In this document: positions 57,293 to 64,000 of the stretch, piece by piece
Layout of the letters: each line of letters starts with the position of its first letter
Numbering within the stretch: the stretch's first letter is position 1
Assembly: GCF_028737255.1 (NCBI RefSeq)
Contig: NZ_JAQZAN010000025.1
Coordinates: 31,405-95,404, forward strand
Length of the DNA stretch: 64,000 nt
Source of the DNA: Actinomycetospora straminea
Lineage (GTDB): Bacteria; Actinomycetota; Actinomycetes; Mycobacteriales; Pseudonocardiaceae
Reading direction: 5' to 3'
Made by a program: the position numbers and the translations under genes
The notes under the pieces: generated by a model
Seen by the model: the letters and a program-made list of their open reading frames with translations, nothing else
Database searches by the model: none
Told to the model about the DNA's origin: nothing

Positions 57293-58750
57293 GTGCCCGT
57301 CGCTCCCGGCCCCGTCGCGCCCCCGAGCACCGGCACCCCCGCCGCTCGGGGGCCGCTCGGTCGGCTGCGCGAGCTGCTCACGCACCCCGGCTTCGGCAAG
57401 CTGCTGACGGTCCGGCTGGCCGCGCAGTGGGGCGACGGCGTGTTCCAGGCCGCCCTCGGGGGGCTGGTGCTGTTCAGCCCCGAGCGCGAGGCGGACCCGG
57501 TCATGGTCGCCCTCGGGCTCGCGACGGTGCTGCTGCCGTACTCGATCATCGGGCCGTTCGCCGGCGCGCTGCTCGACCGCTGGGACCGGCGCCGCGTCAT
57601 GATCGTCGCCGGGGCGCTGCGCGGGGTCCTGACGCTGCTCACGGCGGGGGTGGTCCTCGCCGGGGTCACGGGGCCGGCGCTCTACCTCGGCGCGCTGGCC
57701 ACCATCGGCGTCAGCCGCTTCATCCAGGCCGGCCTGTCCGCCGCGCTGCCGCACGTCGTCGCGCCCGAGCACCTCGTCGGCGCGAACTCGCTGGTCACGA
57801 CGTCGGGTGCGGTCGCCGCGGCAATCGGCGCCGGGTGTGCGATCGGACTACGCGGGCTCGTCGGGCCGCAGGACAGCGACGCGGCGTGGACCACGGCCGC
57901 CGCCGCGGTCGGCTCGCTGCTCATCGTGGTGGTGGCGACGACGATCCGGCGCGGCACGCTCGGCCCCGACGAGCGCACCGAGGCCGCGCAGGCCGTCCGC
58001 GCCGTCGCGTCGGGCCTCGTGGACGGCGCGCGGGCCGCCCGCGACGCCCCCGGCGTGCTCGCCGCGTTCGGCGCCGTCGCCGCCCACCGGCTCGCCTTCG
58101 GCGTCACGACGCTCGTGGTGCTGCTGCTCATGCGCAACTCGCTGACCGACGTGGGCCCGCTCAAGGCCGGGATCGCGGGGCTGGGCGAGGTGGTCGCGGC
58201 CGTCGCCGCCGGCCTCGGGGTCGCCGCCTTCCTCACGCCCTGGCTCACGTCGAAGGTCGGGCGCCCCGGCACCGTGCGCGTGATGCTGGTGCTCGCCGCG
58301 GTCGCGCTGCTCGGGCTCGGGCTGCCGATGACGCTGCCGACGATCCTCGCCGGGTCGTTCGTCCTCGGGCTCGTCGGCCAGGCGATCAAGCTGTGCTCCG
58401 ACGCCGCGGTGCAGCGCGAGGTCGGCGACGACGTGCGCGGGCGCGTCTTCTCGCTCTCGGACACCACCTTCAACGTCACCTACGTCGTCGCCGTGGCCGG
58501 GGCGGCGTTCCTGGCCCCGCCGAGCGGGCGCTCGCCGCTGCTGCTCGTGCTGGCCGCGGGGCTCTACCTGCTCGGGCTCGTGGTGCACGAGCTCGCCCTG
58601 CGCGCCGAGGGCCAGCGCCGGGGTCAGGGCGGGACCCAGCCCGCGGCCCCCTCGGCGACCGTCGTGTCCACCGCGCCGTCGCCGTCGGTGTCGACCAGCA
58701 GCACGTCCCAGCGCGCCGACGCCGACCCGGGCGGCGCGGCCGACAGGTAG
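57293..58750 (+). CDS. MFS transporter
   Basis: 485 residues, 12 membrane helices (about 30-445). Motif A-like A-L-L-D-R-W-D-R-R-R-V-M, then a long loop between helices 6 and 7. Orthologous by position to Rv0037c. The last 40 residues are Ser/Thr/Pro-rich without membrane character and lie antisense to the end of the next gene: the reading frame runs 127 bases into it. TAGCGT 8 bases before GTG 57293, no Shine-Dalgarno (leaderless). Substrate unknown. Confidence 0.87.
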   Translation: MPVAPGPVAPPSTGTPAARGPLGRLRELLTHPGFGKLLTVRLAAQWGDGVFQAALGGLVLFSPEREADPVMVALGLATVLLPYSIIGPFAGALLDRWDRRRVMIVAGALRGVLTLLTAGVVLAGVTGPALYLGALATIGVSRFIQAGLSAALPHVVAPEHLVGANSLVTTSGAVAAAIGAGCAIGLRGLVGPQDSDAAWTTAAAAVGSLLIVVVATTIRRGTLGPDERTEAAQAVRAVASGLVDGARAARDAPGVLAAFGAVAAHRLAFGVTTLVVLLLMRNSLTDVGPLKAGIAGLGEVVAAVAAGLGVAAFLTPWLTSKVGRPGTVRVMLVLAAVALLGLGLPMTLPTILAGSFVLGLVGQAIKLCSDAAVQREVGDDVRGRVFSLSDTTFNVTYVVAVAGAAFLAPPSGRSPLLLVLAAGLYLLGLVVHELALRAEGQRRGQGGTQPAAPSATVVSTAPSPSVSTSSTSQRADADPGGAADR

Positions 58751-59259
58751 GCGAGCTCCGCCCGTCCGTCGTCGTCGGCGTCCACGAGCAGCTGGTCGGC
58801 GCGGCCGTCGCCGTCGAGGTCGCTGACCACCTCGCTGCCCGGCTCGTGGTCGGCGTCCACCACCGCGCCGTCGAGCACCCCGTCGCCGTCGGTGTCGAGC
58901 GCGGGGTCGGCGCGGTCCGCGCGGCCGCGGACGTCGGTCCACTCCAGGGCCCCCCCGGCGGCCGGCGCCGCCGCGAGGTCCAGGGGTGCCCGCGCGTCCC
59001 ACAGCCCGCGGCCCGAGGGGTCGGCGTACGCGTGGTCGGGGCGGCCGTCGTCGTCGAGGTCGAGCAGCGAGCGGTCGGCGGCGCCGTCGCCGTCGCCGTC
59101 CCACAGCGCGTCGTCGACCCGACCGTCGCCGTCGAAGTCGAGCCGCACCGCGTCGGGCGCGCCACCGGGCGGGCCGAGATCGGCGTCGGCGGGCGAGGCG
59201 TGCCGGTGGACCGGGCCCTGCCCGGTGCCGAACACATAGCTGACCGCTGGGGATCCCAC
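58624..59259 (-). CDS. DxDxDG calcium-repeat-like protein
   Basis: 211 residues, no signal peptide. Seven loops of D-x-D-x-D-G type are visible (DFDGDGRVDD, DGDGDGAADR, DLDDDGRPDH, DTDGDGVLDG, DLDGDGRADQ, DADDDGRAEL, DTDGDGAVDT), the EF-hand/thrombospondin-3-like calcium ligand set. The start GTG 59259 is the only in-frame choice near the pcnA stop (16 bases away), but it has no Shine-Dalgarno. Its 3' end is antisense to the MFS tail. Role unknown. Confidence 0.68.
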   Translation of the reverse strand: MGSPAVSYVFGTGQGPVHRHASPADADLGPPGGAPDAVRLDFDGDGRVDDALWDGDGDGAADRSLLDLDDDGRPDHAYADPSGRGLWDARAPLDLAAAPAAGGALEWTDVRGRADRADPALDTDGDGVLDGAVVDADHEPGSEVVSDLDGDGRADQLLVDADDDGRAELAYLSAAPPGSASARWDVLLVDTDGDGAVDTTVAEGAAGWVPP

Positions 59260-59275
59260 ACCGGGTTCGACGCAG

Positions 59276-60742
59276 CTACTCCCCGGACGGTTCCCCCGAC
59301 CCGATCCCCTCCGCGGCCGCCCACGCCAGCAGCTCCGCGCGCGCCTCGTCGTCGGAGAGCGGTCCGCGCTCGAGGCGCACGTCCTTGAGGTGGCGCCACG
59401 CCTTCCCGACCAGCGGCCCCGGCGGGATCCCGAGCAGCTCCATGATCGCGTTGCCGTCGAGGTCGGGACGGACGCGCGCGAGGTCCTCCTCCTGCGCGAT
59501 CCGCGTGATCCGCTCCTCGAGGTCGTCGTAGGAGCGCTGCAGCGCGGCGGCCCGGCGCTTGTTGCGCGTCGTCGAGTCCGACCGGACGAGCTTGTGCAGC
59601 CGCTCGAGCAGCGGCCCGGCGTCGGTGACGTAGCGGCGCACGGCGGAGTCGGTCCACTCGCCCTTGCCGTAGCCGTGGAAGCGCAGGTGCAGGAACACGA
59701 GCTGCGCGACGTCCTCGATGACCTGCTTGGGGTAGCGCAGCTCGCGGAGGCGCTTGCGGGTCATCTTCGCGCCGACCACCTCGTGGTGGTGGAAGCTCAC
59801 CCGCCGCCCCGGCTCGACCTTGCGGGTCGCCGGTTTGCCGATGTCGTGGAGCAGCGCAGCCAGGCGCAGCACGAGGTCCGGGCCGTCGGTCTCCCGCCCG
59901 ATCGCCTGCTCCATGACCGTCAGCGAGTGCTCGTAGACGTCCTTGTGCTGGGCGTGCTCGTCGATCTCCAGGCGCATGGCCGGCACCTCGGGCAGCACGA
60001 CGTCGGCGAGCCCCGTGTCGACCATGAGCTCGATCCCGCGCCGCGGGTGGGCACCGAGCAGCAGCTTCGAGAGCTCGGCCTGCACCCGCTCGGCGGTGAT
60101 CCGCCCGAGCTCCGGCGCCATCTCCGTCATCGCCTCCCGCACCCGCGGGGCGACCTCGAAGCCCAGCTGCGAGACGAAGCGGGCGGCGCGCAGCAGGCGC
60201 AGCGGGTCGTCGGAGAACGACGTCCGCGGCTCGCCGGGGGTGTCGAGGACACCGCGGGCCAGCGCCGCGAGCCCGCCGTACGGGTCGACGAACGTGCGGT
60301 CGGGCAGCGAGAGCGCCATGGCGTTGGCGGTGAAGTCGCGGCGCACGAGGTCGCCCTCGACGGTGTCGCCGAACGCGACCACCGGGTTGCGGGTGACGCC
60401 GTCGTAGGCGTCGGCGCGGAACGTGGTGACCTCGCAGGTCAGGCCCCGGCGGACCAGGCCGATCGTGCCGAACGCGATGCCGGTGTCCCAGACCGCGTCG
60501 GCCCAGCCCGTCACGATCCTCTGGATGGCGTCGGGGCGCGCGTCGGTGGTGAAGTCGAGGTCGGTCGAGTGCCGCCCGAGCAGCGCGTCGCGCACGCTGC
60601 CGCCGACGAGGTAGAGCCGGTGGCCGGCCTCGGCGAACCGCTGCGCGAGCTCGTCGGCCACGGGGGAGAAGCGCAGCATCTCGACCACCGCCGCATGATC
60701 GGCGCCGGTCGTGGACGTCGGGGCTGGCGCGGGTCCGGGCAC
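59276..60742 (-). CDS. pcnA: CCA tRNA nucleotidyltransferase
   Basis: 488 residues. Class II nucleotidyltransferase head: [20 protein letters not shown] then DFTTDA (catalytic D-x-D), [26 protein letters not shown] domain [11 protein letters not shown] near residue 310. Adds CCA to tRNA 3' ends. Start GTG 60742 is taken because TAGCCT (complement of 60751-60756) lies 8 bases upstream (leaderless). Divergent from the Nudix gene. Confidence 0.94.
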   Translation of the reverse strand: MPGPAPAPTSTTGADHAAVVEMLRFSPVADELAQRFAEAGHRLYLVGGSVRDALLGRHSTDLDFTTDARPDAIQRIVTGWADAVWDTGIAFGTIGLVRRGLTCEVTTFRADAYDGVTRNPVVAFGDTVEGDLVRRDFTANAMALSLPDRTFVDPYGGLAALARGVLDTPGEPRTSFSDDPLRLLRAARFVSQLGFEVAPRVREAMTEMAPELGRITAERVQAELSKLLLGAHPRRGIELMVDTGLADVVLPEVPAMRLEIDEHAQHKDVYEHSLTVMEQAIGRETDGPDLVLRLAALLHDIGKPATRKVEPGRRVSFHHHEVVGAKMTRKRLRELRYPKQVIEDVAQLVFLHLRFHGYGKGEWTDSAVRRYVTDAGPLLERLHKLVRSDSTTRNKRRAAALQRSYDDLEERITRIAQEEDLARVRPDLDGNAIMELLGIPPGPLVGKAWRHLKDVRLERGPLSDDEARAELLAWAAAEGIGSGEPSGE

Positions 60743-60863
60743 GACAGGACAGGCTACCGCGAGCAGGCGGACTCCTCGGGACACCAGGTCCCCGGGAAGG
60801 ACACCCGCGCGTCGACCGGGCGACAGATCCCCGTCACCGCGGGGGCGCCGTACGATCGCGGGC

Positions 60864-61349
60864 GTGTCCACCCCGTCCCGCCGGTCCGGCGACCGGCGCC
60901 GGCGGGGCTCCCGACGGCGGATGCGCACGGTCGACGAGACCTCGGCGGGAGGCCTCGTCGTCGACGCCACCGGGGCCAGTGCGGCCCTGATCGGCCGGCT
61001 GGACCGTCGCGGGCGCCTGCTGTGGTCGCTGCCGAAGGGCCACCTCGAGGAGGGCGAGACCGCCGAGCAGGCCGCCGTGCGGGAGGTCGAGGAGGAGACC
61101 GGCATCATCGCCTCCGTGCGGGCGTTCCTCGGCAGCATCGACTACTGGTTCGTCGCCGAGGACCGCCGGATCCACAAGACGGTGCACCACTACCTGCTGC
61201 GCGCCCACGGCGGCGAGCTCTCCGACGCCGACGTCGAGGTCACCGAGGTGGCGTGGGTGCCGCTCGCCGAGCTCGACTCCCGGCTGGCCTACGCCGACGA
61301 GCGCCGCCTGGTGCGGCGCGCCGCGCAGATCCTGGAGGAGTCGGCGTGA
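60864..61349 (+). CDS. Nudix hydrolase (MutT4-like)
   Basis: 161 residues. Arg-rich N-terminus, then the Nudix fold with the box [20 protein letters not shown] (about 58-77) followed by TG. Mycobacterial MutT4 (Rv3908) sits at the same place beside pcnA. Hydrolyses nucleotide diphosphate-linked compounds; substrate not predicted. TACGAT (60851-60856) is 7 bases before GTG 60864: leaderless. Its stop overlaps the next start (GTGA). Confidence 0.9.
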   Translation: MSTPSRRSGDRRRRGSRRRMRTVDETSAGGLVVDATGASAALIGRLDRRGRLLWSLPKGHLEEGETAEQAAVREVEEETGIIASVRAFLGSIDYWFVAEDRRIHKTVHHYLLRAHGGELSDADVEVTEVAWVPLAELDSRLAYADERRLVRRAAQILEESA

Positions 61350-63652
61350 GCCCTCCCCGCGGCCCGCGGGGAGCCCTCCGACGTCCTCTCGCCCTGCTCG
61401 CGACACTCGTCGCGGGGCTGCTGCTCGTGCTGACCGCGCCGCCGGCCGTCGCCGCACCCGACGAGCCGCGCCCGGCGCCGGTCGAGGTCGCGCTCGACAC
61501 GCTCACGCCCCGGACGGTCACGACCGACGGGCCGGGCGAGCTCGTGGTCACCGGGCGGGTCACCAACCGGTCCGCGGTCCCCGCCCGCGACGTGGGGGTC
61601 CGCCTCGAACGGGGTGCCGCGCTCTCGGGGAGCCGGGCGGCGCTCGGGGCGCTCGAGGGTCAGGGCGCCTCGGGTGGCGCCCCCGTGCGCACGCCGTCGG
61701 TGGAGGTCGCGCCGACGATCGCGCCCGGGGCCGTCGTGCCGTTCACCGTCCGGGTGCCGCTGACCGGCCCCGGCTCGCTCGCCCTCGCCGCGCCCGGCGT
61801 GCACCCCCTGCTCGTCGACGTCGACGGCGCGCTGGGCACCGCCGGCCCGACGCGGCTCGGCGCGGTGCCGTTCCTGCTGCCCGTGGTCGGCGTCCCCGGT
61901 CAGGGCCCGCCCGCCGCGCCGCCGGTCGGGCAGGCCACCGGGGTCTCGGTGCTCTACCCGCTCGCCGACCGCCCCCGCCGCCTGCCGGTCGTGCCCGGCG
62001 CGCCGACGCTGCTCACCGACGACGACCTCGCCACCTCCTTCACCCCGGGCGGCCGTCTCGCGGGGCTGGTCGACGCGCTCGGACGGGCCGCCCCGGCCGG
62101 CTCCGCGGCGGCCCGCTCGGTGTGCCTCGCCGTCGACGCCGACCTGCTCGAGACCGCGAGCGCGATGACCGGCGGCTACCAGGTGCGCACCGCCGCCGGC
62201 GGCGCCGAGCCCGGGGTGGGCGCCGCCGCCGCGGACCGCTGGCTCGACGCCGTGCGCGCCGAGGCCCGCGGGCGCTGCGTGGTGGCGCTGCCCTACGCCG
62301 GCACCGACCTCGTCGCCACCGCCCGCGGCGACCAGCCCGAGCTGACGGCCGCCGCGGTGTCCACCGGCACCCGCCGCGTGGGCGACGTCCTCGGCGTCAC
62401 CCCGGTCGCCGGCACCGTGTGGCCCGCCGGCGGGCTCGTGGACGACCGCACCGTCGCCGGGCTCGCCGCCGAGGGCGCCCGCGCGCTGCTCGTCGACGGC
62501 GACGCCCTCGACGGGCGCCTCCCGGCCGGGGCGCTCGCCCGGTTCCCCGGCGCGCCCGGGTCGGCGCCCGCGGCCGTCGCCCTCGACCCCGTCGCGGCCA
62601 CCGCGCTCGCCCCGCGCCCCGCCGGCGACCCCGGCGACCCCACCAGCCCCGCGGGCACCGCCGGACCGCTCGCCGCCCAGGACGCCCTCGGGGTGCTGGG
62701 GCTGCGCGCGCTGCAGGAGCCGCCCGCGGACGGGACGCCGGCGGTCGAGGTCGTCGCCCCGCCCGCCGACTGGGCCGCGAGCACCGGCGAGGCGGGCGCG
62801 CTGCTCGCGGGCGTCGACGAGCTCGCCCGCCTCGGCCTGGCCCGCCCCGTCGACCTCGCCACCCTGGTCGGGCCGATCGGCGCCGCGACGCCCCTCCCGC
62901 CGACCGCCCTGGCCTCGCCCGAGCGGGAGATCGACGGGGTGGCGGCGCCCGAGCTCGTCGCCCGCGCCGGCGCCGTGCGCGACCGCCAGGGCGCGCTCCT
63001 CGCCGCCACCGAGCGCGACGGGGTGGGCGCGCCGTCGCCGTCGGACTTCGTCGAGCCGCTCACCGACGGCGTGCTGCGCAGCCTGTCGGTGGCGTGGCGC
63101 GGCGACCCGGCGGTGCAGGAGACGCAGGTCGCGGGGGTGGAACGGCAGGTCGACGAGCTGCGCTCGCTGGTGCGGGTCGCGCAGCCCTCGGGGTCGTACT
63201 CGCTGGGCTCCAACGACGCGCCGCTCCTGCTGACCGTCGAGAACCGCCTGCCCGTGGCCGTCCGGGTGCAGGTGGTGCTCGAGCCCACACCCGGCCTGCG
63301 GACCGCCTCGCTGCCCGTCGTCACCGTGCCGGCGTTCGGGAGCCGCCAGGTGCAGGTCGAGGTCGAGGTGACCCGCGCGGGCCAGTTCGCGGTGGACGCC
63401 CAGGCGCAGACACCGGGGGGTGAACCTCTCGGTCCGACGGCTCGTCTGCTGCTGCGATCGACCGCCTACGGCACGATCACGGTGTGGTTGACCGCGTCCG
63501 CAGCCGTCGTGCTGGTGATCCTGGCGAGCGTGCGGATCGCTCGCCGGGTGCGGGCGGCCCGGCGCGACCGGAGGTCCCGCCGCAGGCGACACCGGGACAC
63601 GGGCACGACGACGGACGCGGATCTCCCGACCCGCGAGCTGCAGAGACGGTGA
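61346..63652 (+). CDS. DUF6049 family secreted membrane protein
   Basis: 768 residues. Signal peptide 1-36 ([20 protein letters not shown]), a large extracytoplasmic part made of a beta-rich N-terminal region and a glycosidase/polysaccharide-like middle ([16 protein letters not shown], then [11 protein letters not shown]), C-terminal membrane helix (about 707-730) and a basic tail. Counterpart of Rv3909, located between the Nudix gene and murJ. Likely cell-wall linked, function unknown. GTG 61346 overlaps the previous stop. Confidence 0.85.
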   Translation: MSPPRGPRGALRRPLALLATLVAGLLLVLTAPPAVAAPDEPRPAPVEVALDTLTPRTVTTDGPGELVVTGRVTNRSAVPARDVGVRLERGAALSGSRAALGALEGQGASGGAPVRTPSVEVAPTIAPGAVVPFTVRVPLTGPGSLALAAPGVHPLLVDVDGALGTAGPTRLGAVPFLLPVVGVPGQGPPAAPPVGQATGVSVLYPLADRPRRLPVVPGAPTLLTDDDLATSFTPGGRLAGLVDALGRAAPAGSAAARSVCLAVDADLLETASAMTGGYQVRTAAGGAEPGVGAAAADRWLDAVRAEARGRCVVALPYAGTDLVATARGDQPELTAAAVSTGTRRVGDVLGVTPVAGTVWPAGGLVDDRTVAGLAAEGARALLVDGDALDGRLPAGALARFPGAPGSAPAAVALDPVAATALAPRPAGDPGDPTSPAGTAGPLAAQDALGVLGLRALQEPPADGTPAVEVVAPPADWAASTGEAGALLAGVDELARLGLARPVDLATLVGPIGAATPLPPTALASPEREIDGVAAPELVARAGAVRDRQGALLAATERDGVGAPSPSDFVEPLTDGVLRSLSVAWRGDPAVQETQVAGVERQVDELRSLVRVAQPSGSYSLGSNDAPLLLTVENRLPVAVRVQVVLEPTPGLRTASLPVVTVPAFGSRQVQVEVEVTRAGQFAVDAQAQTPGGEPLGPTARLLLRSTAYGTITVWLTASAAVVLVILASVRIARRVRAARRDRRSRRRRHRDTGTTTDADLPTRELQRR

Positions 63653-64000
63653 CGGCCCGCGAACCGGGCCGCCGGCCGGACGACCCGCCCGCCGACGAGA
63701 CGGGGCGGGGGACCGGACGCGAGACGGGTCGCGACGGCGGCGACGCGGCCGTGCCCGAGGTCGTCCCGCCGCCGCCCCCGCCGGGCCACGCGGGCGGACC
63801 GCGGCCCCCGGGCCCGCCGGCGCACGGCGTCCGAACAGGTCAGCAGGGTCCGCAGGGTCCGCAGGGCCCGCCGCCGGGCGCGGGACGGCCGGGCCCGCCG
63901 CCCGGCGCCCAGGGATCGCCGCCGGCTCCGGGCCAGCCCGCCCCGGGCCAGCCCGCCCACGGCCAGCCCGCCCACGGCCAGCCCGCCCACGGCCAGCCCG
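63649..64000 (+). CDS. Proline-rich N-terminus of probable MurJ lipid II flippase (partial)
   Basis: First 117 residues, cut by the window edge. Entirely disordered: acidic/Arg start ([20 protein letters not shown]), then Pro/Gly/Gln-rich with GQPAHGQPAH repeats. Assignment to MurJ is only from synteny (Rv3910 follows Rv3909, and mycobacterial MurJ has such extensions). GTG 63649 overlaps the previous stop. Confidence 0.65.
   Translation, partial: MTAREPGRRPDDPPADETGRGTGRETGRDGGDAAVPEVVPPPPPPGHAGGPRPPGPPAHGVRTGQQGPQGPQGPPPGAGRPGPPPGAQGSPPAPGQPAPGQPAHGQPAHGQPAHGQP
63931..64000. repeat. 15-bp tandem repeats in the partial MurJ-like gene
   Basis: Unit GGCCAGCCCGCCCAC at 63946, 63961, 63976 and truncated at 63991; a variant copy at 63931. 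Encodes GQPAH repeats and continues past the window. Confidence 0.85.

Noticed and set aside
59390..61345. Long plus-strand frame running through pcnA into DUF6049
   Set aside because: Only its end (61346-63652) is a real gene; the first part is antisense to pcnA and crosses the Nudix gene in another frame.

Overview
The window is very GC-rich (third codon positions almost all G or C) with GTG starts, SCP2/FadE lipid genes and a recognisable Actinobacterial gene order. Gene content and order (pcnA, a Nudix gene, a DUF6049 gene; yqgE; leuS; ino1, a PadR gene, a DUF5318 gene, ponA, a GT87 gene; rpsF-ssb-rpsR-rplI; dnaB) match what I recall of the oriC-proximal block of Streptomyces and, rearranged, of Mycobacterium. 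A member of the Pseudonocardiaceae is my best guess; that rank is inference. oriC is not in the window and would be expected beyond the right edge.

Layout. 1-9952: accessory metabolism and regulators: acyl-CoA dehydrogenases, an epoxide-hydrolase-like NTF2 protein, a TetR/DUF1772 divergent pair with two clear operator palindromes, an alpha/beta hydrolase facing an AraC regulator, a class V aminotransferase facing a GlxA-type regulator, and an acyl-CoA dehydrogenase/SCP2 operon facing a TetR regulator. 10029-20993: the most unusual region. A minus-strand operon encodes a small DHp protein that keeps its phosphoacceptor His but lacks a normal ATP site, a NarL-type response regulator, a second kinase-like protein that has lost both His and N-box, and a 1233-residue membrane histidine kinase that is intact and carries, after an acidic repeat linker, a C-terminal module resembling the ends of actinobacterial dynamin-like GTPases with the GTPase core missing. 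Divergent from it lie a transmembrane Hsp70 with a seven-bladed YVTN propeller outside the cell and an AAA ATPase whose ribosome binding site is locked in a perfect hairpin. 21233-24428: a GroES-like, VanW, DUF1206 operon with overlapping starts. 24432-40152: DUF72, FadE5, a FUSC transporter, a sugar-lactone oxidase, DoxX, SDR/AKR oxidoreductases, CutA, an MFS exporter, a quinone oxidoreductase and an ECF sigma factor.

40149-64000: the conserved chromosomal core: dnaB, the rplI-rpsR-ssb-rpsF operon, an unknown secreted membrane protein, a GT87 mannosyltransferase-like protein, ponA, DUF5318, PadR, ino1, leuS, SdpI-like, DUF427, YqgE, MFS, a DxDxDG repeat protein, pcnA, Nudix, DUF6049 and the start of a proline-rich protein expected to be MurJ. 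The dnaB-rplI gap carries DnaA-box-like sites and five iteron-like repeats; the rpsF leader can fold to hide its ribosome binding site.

How genes work together: the 10-21 kb region looks like a multi-kinase envelope-stress signalling unit joined to chaperone-like and ATPase partners; the 42-52 kb genes couple ribosome, replication and cell-wall/inositol-lipid growth functions. Nine genes have a TANNNT box 6-8 bases before the start codon and no Shine-Dalgarno, so leaderless transcripts appear common. No tRNA, rRNA, insertion sequence, integrase or CRISPR array was seen.
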